A stretch of 64,000 bases of DNA, from contig CAZVFX010000002.1 in NCBI GenBank assembly GCA_964626565.1, forward strand, positions 1 to 64,000, given 5' to 3'. Numbering within the stretch: the first letter of the stretch is position 1; each line of letters opens with the position of its first letter. Source of the DNA: CAZVFX01 sp964626565 (GTDB taxonomy: Bacteria > Myxococcota_A > UBA9042 > CAIXZC01). This document shows, one piece after another, positions 51,327-60,300 of this stretch. A program made the translations under genes and the position numbers. Under the pieces are notes generated by a model. That model worked only from the letters and a program-made list of their open reading frames with translations, was not told the origin of the DNA and made no database searches.

Positions 51327-54161
51327 ATGAGATACCTTCTCTACGTCTGCTTTCTTCTCTCCGGTATTACCGGACTTGTGTACGAGGTTGTCTGGGGCAA
51401 ATATCTGACCCTTTTCATCGGCGCCACCAGCTACGCCCACACCATCGTGTTGGGCACTTTCATGGGCGGCCTCGCGCTTGGCAACATGATCTTCGGAAGA
51501 CTGTGCGACCGGAAGGTGGGAAAACTGAAGCTCTACGCTTTCCTGGAACTGGGTATCGGCCTTACATGCGCCCTCTTTCCCGTAGCATTTGATCTGCTGT
51601 CGGGCGCGTATCTGCACCTGGCGTCATCGAACCCGGAAGCGTGGGGGAATCTGGCGTTAAAATTTCTGTTTGCGGCGGTGGCGATTCTTGTTCCTACCAT
51701 TCTCATGGGCGGGACGCTGCCGGTGCTGTCCAAATACATCATCGCTCGGCTCGACGAGGTGGGCAGCAAGGTGGGCTGGCTATACTTCATCAACTCGCTG
51801 GGTGCTGTGTTCGGTTGCGGGTTGGCCGGTTTCCACCTCATCAGGACCTTTGGCCTTCAGCTCACAATGGTCCTGGGCGCTACCGTCAACATCATCATCG
51901 GCCTCGTCTTTCTGTACCTCAAGCGATACGAGGAGTCTTCCGATGCTGAAGCACCCGCCGCATCGGAAACGCCGGAAGCGGCCGTCCGACAGTACACCGA
52001 CGCCCAGGTGAAGTGGACCATGGTCTTCATCTGCGCGTCCGGTTTTCTCACCATGGTTTACGAGTTGGCGTGGATCAGGTTGTTGAGCCTGGTGATGGGC
52101 TCGTCTACATATTCCTTCTCCATTATGCTCATGACCTTCATCGGCGGGATCACCATCGGTGGATTGCTGGTCTCCGCACTCATGCGCAAAGATCGAGACG
52201 CGCTGAAATGGTTTGCCATCTCGGAGTTGGGGGTTTTTGTCTCCCTCTTCCTCATGCTCCCGCTCTATGAGCGGCTGCCCTACTTCTTCCACGTGCTCTC
52301 CACTCTGCTGGTGCGTTCCCCTGATACCTTTTCCCTCTACATCGGCACCAAGGTGCTGGTGTGCTTCCTGCTGATGGCGGTTCCCACCATCTTCATCGGT
52401 ATGACGCTTCCCCTGGCCAGCCGCATCTGCGTTCGCCGGATCCGCATCTTGGGCGCGGGCGTAGGTTCCGTGTTTTCGGTGAACACCGCGGGCAACCTAC
52501 TGGGTGCGAGCCTTGCCGGCCTTGTAATCATTCCCACATTGGGCATTCAATGGTCTATGGAACTGGGCATCCTGGCGTCGGGAATCCTGGGAGCGGGACT
52601 GCTCGCAGTTCGGCCCGGAACTCCGGTCAGGCGTTTCGTCGCTTTCCCGGTTTTGGTCGCGGCCTTTGGCCTGTTCGTTCTGCTGGTCCCACAGTGGAAC
52701 CTGGTGGAGCTGAACACCGGCCTCTATCGCTATCGCGACCGGGTCGCACCCTCCTACAACGACTTCAGGGCGGCCATGGATCGCTCCGACGTGCTTTACC
52801 ACAAAGACGGTGCGGACATGTCGGTCGTGGTTTTGAAGTCCAAGAAGGATGGTAAGGTGAGGTTAAAAGTCAACGGCAAGACCGATGCGGGCACCGGTGG
52901 GGACATGAGCACCCAGATTCTGCTGGGCCAGATCCCCATGTTGCTGCACGAAGCTCCGAAAAAGGCCCTGGTCATCGGCCTCGGCAGCGGGATTACCGTC
53001 GGCTCGGTGCTCACTCACCCGGTGGACGCGGTGGATGTAGTCGAGATCTCCCCCGAGGTGGTGGAGGCGTCACGCTTTTTCGACCACGTGAGCGGCGCGC
53101 CCCTGGATGACCAGCGGGTAAAACTCTCCGTCAGCGACGCCAAAGATTTTCTGCACCTTCAACCTGACGCCAAATATGATGCGATAGTGTCTGAGCCGTC
53201 GAACCCCTGGATCGCCGGCATCGGGAACCTGTTTACCATCGAGTTCTTCGCCGAGGCGAAACAGCACCTCGGCGCGGGCGGGATCATGATCCAGTGGATC
53301 CACGCCTACGAGATGAACGACGAAACCCTGGAGATCATTTTCAACAGCTTCAGCCACGTTTTCCCCCACGTCACCGTGTGGCATCCCCGCAACGCAGACA
53401 TTATCCTGGCAGGCTCTGCAACACCGCTTGCGGTCTCCTTCGAAGAACTCGAGCGCCGTATCGCTACTCCCGCGGTCCGCGCCGATCTCAACCGTCCCGG
53501 CGGCACCGCCGCGATTCGGAATGCCGTTGATTTTCTGTCGGTGCAGATCCTCGGGCCCGCCGCGTTCAAGACTGCGTACCCGGGCAAGGAGAATCTTAAC
53601 TCCGACCTGTTTCCTACCCTTGAATACGAGGCGCCCAAGACTTTTTACCTGGGGGAGAAAGCGGTGGATTTCTATCGCCGGGATGAGCGCCTCCGCCCTC
53701 GCCGCTACACCGGTCTGTTACTCCACGGCTATCTTGGGGAGCGAGAGCCTACCGATCGCGAACTGGAGCAATTTATCCGTTTCTTCTCCGAGGGCAGATC
53801 CCGCACCGACGATCTACACATGAAACGGCTGCTCTACCTCCTCATCGTGCGCAATATGCAAACCGGCGCCCCTTCCCCCGCTCACCTGGACGAATACCTG
53901 GCCCGGGGAAATCACGCGCTGTACGGCCAGCTCGCGCTGTGGCGCACCAAGATAGCCGACGGCAACATGTCCCCCGCGGCCTGGGCCGCCTACCGCCGCT
54001 TCGAAGCGGAAAGCCTGAAGAACACCGTCTCTATTTTCGCCACCCCCGACACCACATGGTACGAGCAGGCCTGGCAACAGTGCATCGACCTCTTCCCCGC
54101 CGAAGCAAGGGCCCTCGAAAACGAAAAGCACCAGCTTTATCGCCTCATCGGCCTGCAGTAG
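51327..54161 (+). CDS. MFS-like membrane protein fused to a spermidine-synthase-like domain
   Basis: A 944-residue protein. The first 470 residues hold about 12-14 membrane segments starting LYVCFLLSGITGLVYEVVWG, the usual opening of fused MFS/spermidine synthase proteins. Residues 540-720 form a SAM-dependent methyltransferase/spermidine-synthase fold (ALVIGLGSGITVGSVL, VDVVEISPEVVEASRFF, YDAIVSEPSNPWIAGIGNLFT). The final 200 residues are extra and helical. Members are widespread but uncharacterised; no polyamine motif proves putrescine use and no speD is in this window. ATG 51327 is preceded by a weak AAGGG. Heptamer repeats lie just upstream. Confidence 0.88.
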   Translation: MRYLLYVCFLLSGITGLVYEVVWGKYLTLFIGATSYAHTIVLGTFMGGLALGNMIFGRLCDRKVGKLKLYAFLELGIGLTCALFPVAFDLLSGAYLHLASSNPEAWGNLALKFLFAAVAILVPTILMGGTLPVLSKYIIARLDEVGSKVGWLYFINSLGAVFGCGLAGFHLIRTFGLQLTMVLGATVNIIIGLVFLYLKRYEESSDAEAPAASETPEAAVRQYTDAQVKWTMVFICASGFLTMVYELAWIRLLSLVMGSSTYSFSIMLMTFIGGITIGGLLVSALMRKDRDALKWFAISELGVFVSLFLMLPLYERLPYFFHVLSTLLVRSPDTFSLYIGTKVLVCFLLMAVPTIFIGMTLPLASRICVRRIRILGAGVGSVFSVNTAGNLLGASLAGLVIIPTLGIQWSMELGILASGILGAGLLAVRPGTPVRRFVAFPVLVAAFGLFVLLVPQWNLVELNTGLYRYRDRVAPSYNDFRAAMDRSDVLYHKDGADMSVVVLKSKKDGKVRLKVNGKTDAGTGGDMSTQILLGQIPMLLHEAPKKALVIGLGSGITVGSVLTHPVDAVDVVEISPEVVEASRFFDHVSGAPLDDQRVKLSVSDAKDFLHLQPDAKYDAIVSEPSNPWIAGIGNLFTIEFFAEAKQHLGAGGIMIQWIHAYEMNDETLEIIFNSFSHVFPHVTVWHPRNADIILAGSATPLAVSFEELERRIATPAVRADLNRPGGTAAIRNAVDFLSVQILGPAAFKTAYPGKENLNSDLFPTLEYEAPKTFYLGEKAVDFYRRDERLRPRRYTGLLLHGYLGEREPTDRELEQFIRFFSEGRSRTDDLHMKRLLYLLIVRNMQTGAPSPAHLDEYLARGNHALYGQLALWRTKIADGNMSPAAWAAYRRFEAESLKNTVSIFATPDTTWYEQAWQQCIDLFPAEARALENEKHQLYRLIGLQ

Positions 54162-54164
54162 AAC

Positions 54165-54193
54165 TTGCAAAACCCTGCCTTTTAGTCTAGCTT
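54165..54193 (+). promoter_or_regulatory. Possible promoter for aspS
   Basis: TTGCAA (54165-54170), 17-base spacer, TAGCTT (54188-54193), about 38 bases before ATG 54232. The sequence after the -35 (AACCCTGCCTT) is close to that of the promoter at 57285. Confidence 0.4.
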
Positions 54194-54231
54194 CTCGTGA
54201 GCTTGGAACGAGTGCTTGGAGGGTTTGAAGA

Positions 54232-56001
54232 ATGAAGTTTATCGAAGATGCAAAAAGAACTCACTACTGCGGTGAACTCCGGGGGACCGACGACGGAGCC
54301 AACGTGGTCATCATGGGCTGGGTCCACCAGGTGCGCGATATGGGCGGCCAGGTGTTTGTGCTGCTGAGAGACCGGACCGGGCTGGTGCAGCTCAAGTTCG
54401 ACAAAGACTCGAAAGCGTTCGAGGCGGGCGGCGACTTGCGCCAGGAGTGGGTAATCGCCGCAGCCGGCAAAGTCGAGCACCGGGGTGACCACATTAATCC
54501 CGACATGGCCACCGGTGAGGTGGAAGTGGCGGTGACCGAACTGGAAGTGCTCAACCAGTCCGCCACCGTGCCTTTCGTCATCAGGGACGAAACCGATGCG
54601 CACGAGGATTTGAGGCTGAAATATCGCTACCTCGACCTCAGAAGGCCTTCGGTCCAGCAGAAACTCATCCTGCGGCACAAAGCCACCGCGGCGGCTCGCC
54701 GGTACTTCGAAGAAGCCGGCTTCATCGAAATTGAAACGCCTCTGCTCATGAAGAGCACTCCCGAAGGGGCCCGTGACTTCCTGGTGCCTTCCCGGATGCA
54801 CAAAGGCAGTTTTTACGCGCTGCCCCAGTCGCCGCAGATCTTCAAGCAGATTTCCATGATCGCGGGCTTCGATCGTTACTATCAGATCGCGCGCTGCTTC
54901 AGGGATGAGGACTTGAGGGCCGACCGGCAACTCGAGTTCACCCAGATCGACGTGGAGATGTCCTTTATCAACGAAGAAGATCTCATGTCCGTGATGGAAG
55001 GGCTCATGGCCCAGATGTCCAGCGAACTCCACGGCCGCAAACTCGAATTGCCCTTGCCGCGCATCCCCTATGCCGAAGCGATGGACCGCTTCGGCAAGGA
55101 CGCCCCCGACCTGCGGTTCGGCATGGAGCTCAAAGATGCATCCGCCGTCTTTGCTGGCTCGGGATTCGGCGTATTCAAGAGCATCGTGGAAGGTGGCGGC
55201 ACCGTGCGGGGCATTTGCGTGCCCGGCGGGGCAGGCAAATCCCGCAAGCAGATCGAATCGCTGACCCCGGTGGCCGCACCTTACGGAGCCAAGGGGATCG
55301 CGTGGGTGAAGGTTACGGGCGAAGGATTCTCCGGCTCAATCGCCAAGTTCCTGGACGAGGCAGCCCAGGCCGAGGTGGTGAAGCTGTTCGACGCCAACGA
55401 AGGCGACCTGCTGTTGTTCGTGGGCGGCGACGCGGGAGTCGTGCTCCCGTCACTCGCGGCCTTGCGCTCCCACCTGGGACCGGAAATCTATCCCGAGCGC
55501 GTCGGTGATTTCAAGTTCTGCTGGGTCTATGATTTCCCCATGTTCGAGTACAACGAGGAAGACGACCGCTACGTAGCCATGCACCACCCGTTCACCCAGC
55601 CCAAACCCGACGACCTGCACCTGCTGGAGACCGAGCCGGGAAAAGTCCGGGCCAGGGCCTACGACATGGTGCTCAACGGCGTGGAACTGGGCGGCGGCTC
55701 AATCAGAATCCATACCCCGGAACTGCAGAGCAAGGTGTTCGCAGCCCTGGGCATCGGCGAGGAGGAAGCGCAGCATAAGTTCGGCTTCCTTCTCGAAGCG
55801 CTGAAATACGGCACCCCGCCCCACGGCGGCATCGCGTTCGGCATGGACCGGGTCGTCATGCTGTTCGCCGGCTCAGACTCCATCCGCGAAGTGATAGCCT
55901 ACCCCAAAACCACCAGCGGCACCGACCTCATGGCCGGCTCCCCCACCACCGTAGACTCTCGCCAGCTCAAAGAACTGGGCATCGACTTAGCGAAGAAGTA
56001 G
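54232..56001 (+). CDS. aspS: Aspartyl-tRNA synthetase
   Basis: A 589-residue class II synthetase of bacterial length. Anticodon-binding OB domain at the start (THYCGELRGTDDGANVVIMG), class II motif 2 (IARCFRDEDLRADRQLEFTQ), a GAD insertion domain in the middle (about residues 290-415), and motif 3 (YGTPPHGGIAFGMDRVVML) followed by IAYPKTTSGTDLMAGSP. It charges tRNA-Asp with aspartate. GGAGGG precedes ATG 54232. Single gene, facing the dehydrogenase gene across about 80 bases. Confidence 0.98.
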   Translation: MKFIEDAKRTHYCGELRGTDDGANVVIMGWVHQVRDMGGQVFVLLRDRTGLVQLKFDKDSKAFEAGGDLRQEWVIAAAGKVEHRGDHINPDMATGEVEVAVTELEVLNQSATVPFVIRDETDAHEDLRLKYRYLDLRRPSVQQKLILRHKATAAARRYFEEAGFIEIETPLLMKSTPEGARDFLVPSRMHKGSFYALPQSPQIFKQISMIAGFDRYYQIARCFRDEDLRADRQLEFTQIDVEMSFINEEDLMSVMEGLMAQMSSELHGRKLELPLPRIPYAEAMDRFGKDAPDLRFGMELKDASAVFAGSGFGVFKSIVEGGGTVRGICVPGGAGKSRKQIESLTPVAAPYGAKGIAWVKVTGEGFSGSIAKFLDEAAQAEVVKLFDANEGDLLLFVGGDAGVVLPSLAALRSHLGPEIYPERVGDFKFCWVYDFPMFEYNEEDDRYVAMHHPFTQPKPDDLHLLETEPGKVRARAYDMVLNGVELGGGSIRIHTPELQSKVFAALGIGEEEAQHKFGFLLEALKYGTPPHGGIAFGMDRVVMLFAGSDSIREVIAYPKTTSGTDLMAGSPTTVDSRQLKELGIDLAKK

Positions 56002-56048
56002 TCTTGGAACGGCTTTAAGCATGAAAACCGGGAGTGGAGCTCGAGCAC

Positions 56049-56098
56049 CAGCCCTTCGACTTGCCGCCAGGGCGGCTGCGCTCAGGGTGAACAGGGCG
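56049..56098. repeat. GC-rich inverted repeat between convergent genes
   Basis: Perfect hairpin GCCGCC-AG-GGCGGC at 56063-56076, within CCCTTCGAC ... GCTCAGGGTGA, which is a common type of short interspersed element in bacterial genomes. It lies between the stops of aspS and the facing dehydrogenase gene, overlapping the end of the latter, and could serve as a bidirectional terminator although it has no T-run. Confidence 0.5.
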
Positions 56099-57170
56099 GG
56101 ATCCACTTCTCCTTCACATACCAATCCAGCACATCTTTGATGGCTGAGCGGTACGTGTTAAAGGTGTATTCGAAGCCGGTGGCGGAGAGTTTTGCTGCGT
56201 CGAAGACGGAATCCCGCACGGCATAGCCCATCATCTCCTTGTCGATTTTGGGCGTCAGGTCGTCGGTGAGGTTGAACTTCTTGCGCAATCGCTTCCAGAG
56301 CATGCCGGACCCGAGGTTGAGGGCGGTGAAAAGCTCCGGGCGGGAGGCGATGGGAAGGATCTGCTGCATTACCGGCTTGGGCGGGATGAAGATGGTGGGG
56401 AAAGGCAGCACCGTCATGCCGTACTCCTCCGCCGCGACGTTGAAGAACTCGGAAAAGGGGAGCACGTCATCGTTGGCCACGTTGTAAACTTCGGTGTCCT
56501 CGCCGTTCTTCAACACGTGCAGGGCCGCGCGGGCGACATCCAAGGCGTGCACGGCGTTGGTCCTCGGACCACCGCTTAGTCGTGGCGAGAAGCCCAGAGT
56601 GTGCTTCAAGATGGGCGGCGCCACGCATACGGCGGCCAACAAGGCGGTGGAAAACGGCCCGATGATCAGAGCCGGTCGTAGCATGGTGAGGTGGGGTTCC
56701 GCACCATCCAACTTGCTTCTGAGCAGGGCTTTCTCCGCCAGAAATTTGCTCTTCTCGTAAAACCCCCCCGGTTCCTGGGGATCGGTCTCCACGATGGGCC
56801 GGTCCTGTCCCTGGTAGGTGGACGCGGAGGAGAAGAAGACGAAGCGCTCTATGCCGCACTCCACTGCCTTGTTCCACAGCCACACCGTGGCGTCCAGGTT
56901 CACTGCCTTGAGCACCTCCCATGGAAGACCTATGTTCAGCGCGGCCCCGGCGTGGATGATGTGGTCGACGCCGTAGGGGAGGTCTTCGACGAACTGCCGG
57001 TCGGTGAGGTCGCCCCGGACCTCTTTGACCCGGCTGCCTCCGAAGGCGAAGGGCTTTCCGGGCAGGTCAGTAGCCTTGACCTTGTATCCGGCGGAGAGCA
57101 ACTCCCGGACGAGGTAGGTGCCGACCCCGCCTCCGGCTCCGGTAACAAGTACGGTCTCGCGATATGCCAT
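56082..57170 (-). CDS. NAD(P)-dependent epimerase/dehydratase family protein (extended SDR)
   Basis: A 362-residue extended short-chain dehydrogenase. Cofactor motif VLVTGAGGGVGTYL (GxxGxxG), acidic Asp in VKATDLPG, which favours NAD, and active-site region FFSSASTYQGQD followed by YEKSKFLAEKALL (YxxxK). Bulk and order resemble 3-beta-hydroxysteroid dehydrogenase/isomerase-like and sugar-nucleotide epimerase families; the substrate cannot be chosen. ATG 57170 is the start because GGAGG lies 7 bases upstream; the frame is open to 57221 but without features. Converges on aspS and is divergent from the TPR lipoprotein gene. Confidence 0.88.
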   Translation of the reverse strand: MAYRETVLVTGAGGGVGTYLVRELLSAGYKVKATDLPGKPFAFGGSRVKEVRGDLTDRQFVEDLPYGVDHIIHAGAALNIGLPWEVLKAVNLDATVWLWNKAVECGIERFVFFSSASTYQGQDRPIVETDPQEPGGFYEKSKFLAEKALLRSKLDGAEPHLTMLRPALIIGPFSTALLAAVCVAPPILKHTLGFSPRLSGGPRTNAVHALDVARAALHVLKNGEDTEVYNVANDDVLPFSEFFNVAAEEYGMTVLPFPTIFIPPKPVMQQILPIASRPELFTALNLGSGMLWKRLRKKFNLTDDLTPKIDKEMMGYAVRDSVFDAAKLSATGFEYTFNTYRSAIKDVLDWYVKEKWIPPCSP

Positions 57171-57284
57171 GGCTTCGCCTCCGTGCTGGTATTTTGACGC
57201 AACGTGGGCATTATAACGCACCGCGGCATGGAATACAACTACTTTGCAACATGTTTAAAGTCCCGGTGTCATTTTCTAGGACCT

Positions 57285-57312
57285 TTGCAAACCCCGGCCT
57301 TGAATGTACAAT
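57285..57312 (+). promoter_or_regulatory. Sigma-70-type promoter for the TPR lipoprotein gene
   Basis: TTGCAA (57285-57290), 16-base spacer, TACAAT (57307-57312), 36 bases before ATG 57349. Confidence 0.6.
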
Positions 57313-57348
57313 GGCCGGGTCATTATTTTCCAGCTGTGGAGGACGCGG

Positions 57349-60300
57349 ATGTTTTGTCGTCGACTGAGATATACTATCTTGCTGCTGTCCCTGCTGTGTG
57401 CGGTTGCCTGTTCTCCGGCGGCCGGCGGGGGCGGTCATGGCCCGGCCTATTCTCCGGAGTTTCTGGAGATGGTGAAGGAGCAACCCGACCTTTCCGAGGC
57501 AGCCCGAGTGTTGGAGTCGGGCACCTGCCGCGAGGCTATTCCCCTGCTGTCCTATTATTTCTCCCGCAATGAACAACCGGGCCCGGTGAACTATCTCCTG
57601 GGCCGAGCCCAGCTTTGCCTCGGCGATTTCCCGAAAGGTGCCCAACATCTGCTTACCGCGGTCAAGGCCGATTCTACTCTTGCCGCGGACATCAATGCTG
57701 TCTCCGCCTTCTACGGCCGGCAGCTTGTAGAGTTGCTGCAGCCGGAAGCGCGGGATAGTTATGACAAGCTGAGGGCGTGCTACCTGTTGTTGAAACTGTC
57801 GGGACCCGGCTTCAAACTGCCGGCCGCGGCTGCTCCACTGAGCAGGTTCTTCCGTGCGAAGGTGAAGCGAGGCGACTACTCGGCGGGCCTGAAGATAGTG
57901 GATTTGATGAGGGGGCTCGGGGTTAAGTCTGAAGGGACGTTTGCCCTTGAGACAGAGGCGTTGGCCCGCCTTGGTGAGACCGAGAAGCTGAAGGAGTTGG
58001 TGGCAAGGGAGGAGAAACTCCTGGGCGAGGGTGCGGGGAACCTGGTGTATGCCTCGGCGCTGGCTGCAGAGGCAGCCTATCGCCCCGGGATTGCCGCCTG
58101 GATGTTTGCCCGGGCGAGCGGACTGGGCTGTGACTGTCCGTCGGTCCATTTGGACGCGGCTCGAGCCTGGTTGAAGGACCGGAACGAAAGCAGTGCCGAC
58201 GCAGAACTCAAGCAGTACTTGCAGGTTGAATCTGTGGAAGGCCTGAAGGCCAGGGAGCTGGAAGCGGCCGCGTTGCTGGCCAAGTACGACCGGTACGATG
58301 GGGCGTTGAAGATTCTGGCTGCGGGCAAGGCCCGAAGTCCGGGAGACTTCGACTTCTACAAGGCGATGGCCTTTCTGGTCAACAAGGCCCCGGAGCAGGT
58401 GGACCCGGCACTTCTCATGGGCGAATATCTGCAGCATCACAATTTTTCCGATGAAGCAGTTGAGTTGGTAGGGAGCACTCTCCTGGCCTGGCGCATGGGC
58501 AAGCCGGGAGTAAAAGTGTTCGAGCAGGTGGTTGCCCGGTCGAAGGATTCAGCCGTTGCCCTCTTCTTCAGCGGCGCCTTCGCAGTTCTCAATGATGAGT
58601 TGAAGCCGGCCACCCGGCTGTGGGACCGGGCGGTGAAGTCCTCTTCCGCGGACGCCGCCCTGCTGGACCGCATAGCCGACTTTCTTTCTGCCACCGGAAG
58701 GCACGAGCAGGCAGAGGACTACCTTGAGGAATCCTTAAGGGCGGCTCCGGCCAATATCGATGTGTTGTTGAAGCTTGCTTCGCTCAAAGAGAAGCGGGTG
58801 GGCGACGGGATAAAGTTTGCTGAGCGCTGGCTGAAGAAGCACCCCCCCTCATCGGACGGCCTGGTGGCCCTGTCCAGGTGGTGTGAGGAGAACGGCTTTG
58901 GCAAGAGGGCGCTGAAGTACGCCCGGAAAGCGGTGGCGGAATCGGAAGGCCCTGCAAGATCGGATGCGCTGTTGTGGGCGGGCAGGCTGCATATCAACCG
59001 GCGTCAGTATGAGGCTGCGGTTGGCTCTTTCCGTGAGGCTGCGGCCGGTCCTCTGGAACCAGTAGAATTCGTGCCCCGCATGGCCGTGGCGATGGGGGGA
59101 GCGGACAACCGGCAACTCGCTTGTTTTGCCCACGAACAGTTCGCGCGGTTGCTGGTCTCCGGTCATTACGGTGAGTTGCCTCCGGCGAAGAAGTTTCTCG
59201 GGGCGATGACTTCCCTCAGGTGCGGCAAGGCCGATGAGGCGATGGTGACCCACTGCCTGGATTCGGCTGCCGAGCCCATTGAGGCCTTGAAGAAGATGCT
59301 CGCGGTGGCGCACCGGCCCGCTGACGCCCGGGTGCTTCTCGATGTCGTGGAACGCAGTGAGAAGGGCAGGTTCGACGACCCGGGTCTGGCCGCGACGCTG
59401 GCCGTGATGTTTGCCCGGGCCGGCAGTGCTGAGCAGGCTGCCCGGTTCGCAAAGGAATACCTGGCCGGCACCACCGACTCTCCGTCCGCTCTGTTCCTCA
59501 ACGCGCGCCTGACCTTGCTTCACGGCGCCACCGAGGCTGCCCGTCAGATTCTGAGAGTTGCCTGGGCAAAGGCCGCGGTCGCGGAGAAGGGCGATGTGGG
59601 CGTCCTTCTCGCCTCCCTTGAGTTGTTTGATGGCGACGAGGTGGAAGGGCTGAAGGTGATTCGGGAGTTGGCCGAACTGCCGTATAACCGGGCCAAGCAC
59701 GCAGCCGCTGCCGCGGGCCTTCTCATCGATGCCAACAAGCCCAAGGCCGCAGGGGAGGTGATTCTCGACGCGCTCCAGGACCCCGGGTCGGGAGCGGGTG
59801 CACCGCCCAAACTCAAATTGGAGATCGGGGTCGACGGCGGCCCCAGCCCGGGACCCGTCACTGAAGCTGAGTTGAGCCGCATGCTTGCCATGCACCAGGC
59901 GGGCGCCACCGATCACGACGTCCAGCGCCGCCTCATCGCGCAACTGGCCTACGCCTGGCGTCTGCAGGGTAAGAGTTGGGGTGAACTGGTGGACAAGGTC
60001 CTGCCGCTGGTGAGCAGTTGGCACGGTGAGCACTACCTGGCCGAGATCCTGATGCGTGTTTCCGCCGGCGATTTGGCCTTGGAGCTGTTCAGTACTGCGT
60101 TTCGCAAGTCCCCGGCCAGTTTCGCCCTGCTTAAGGCCTATGTCGACGCGCTCATCTTCCTCAACTATGAAGCGGGGAAGGAGCTTGCGGTAATAGAAAA
60201 GGACGTGCTGAAGATTGTGCGCAAGTACATCAAGGCCCGGGAAGGGGACCCCGACGCGTACCGGCAGGCGGCCACCTACCTGGAAGAGAAGGGTGCGTTC

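Noticed and set aside
51327..54161. A polyamine synthase
   Set aside because: Only the general spermidine-synthase fold is visible; the fusion to a large membrane region is typical of an uncharacterised family and no other polyamine gene is nearby.
56063..56076. A standard rho-independent terminator
   Set aside because: The hairpin is perfect but no T-run follows on either strand, so it was recorded as an inverted repeat only.
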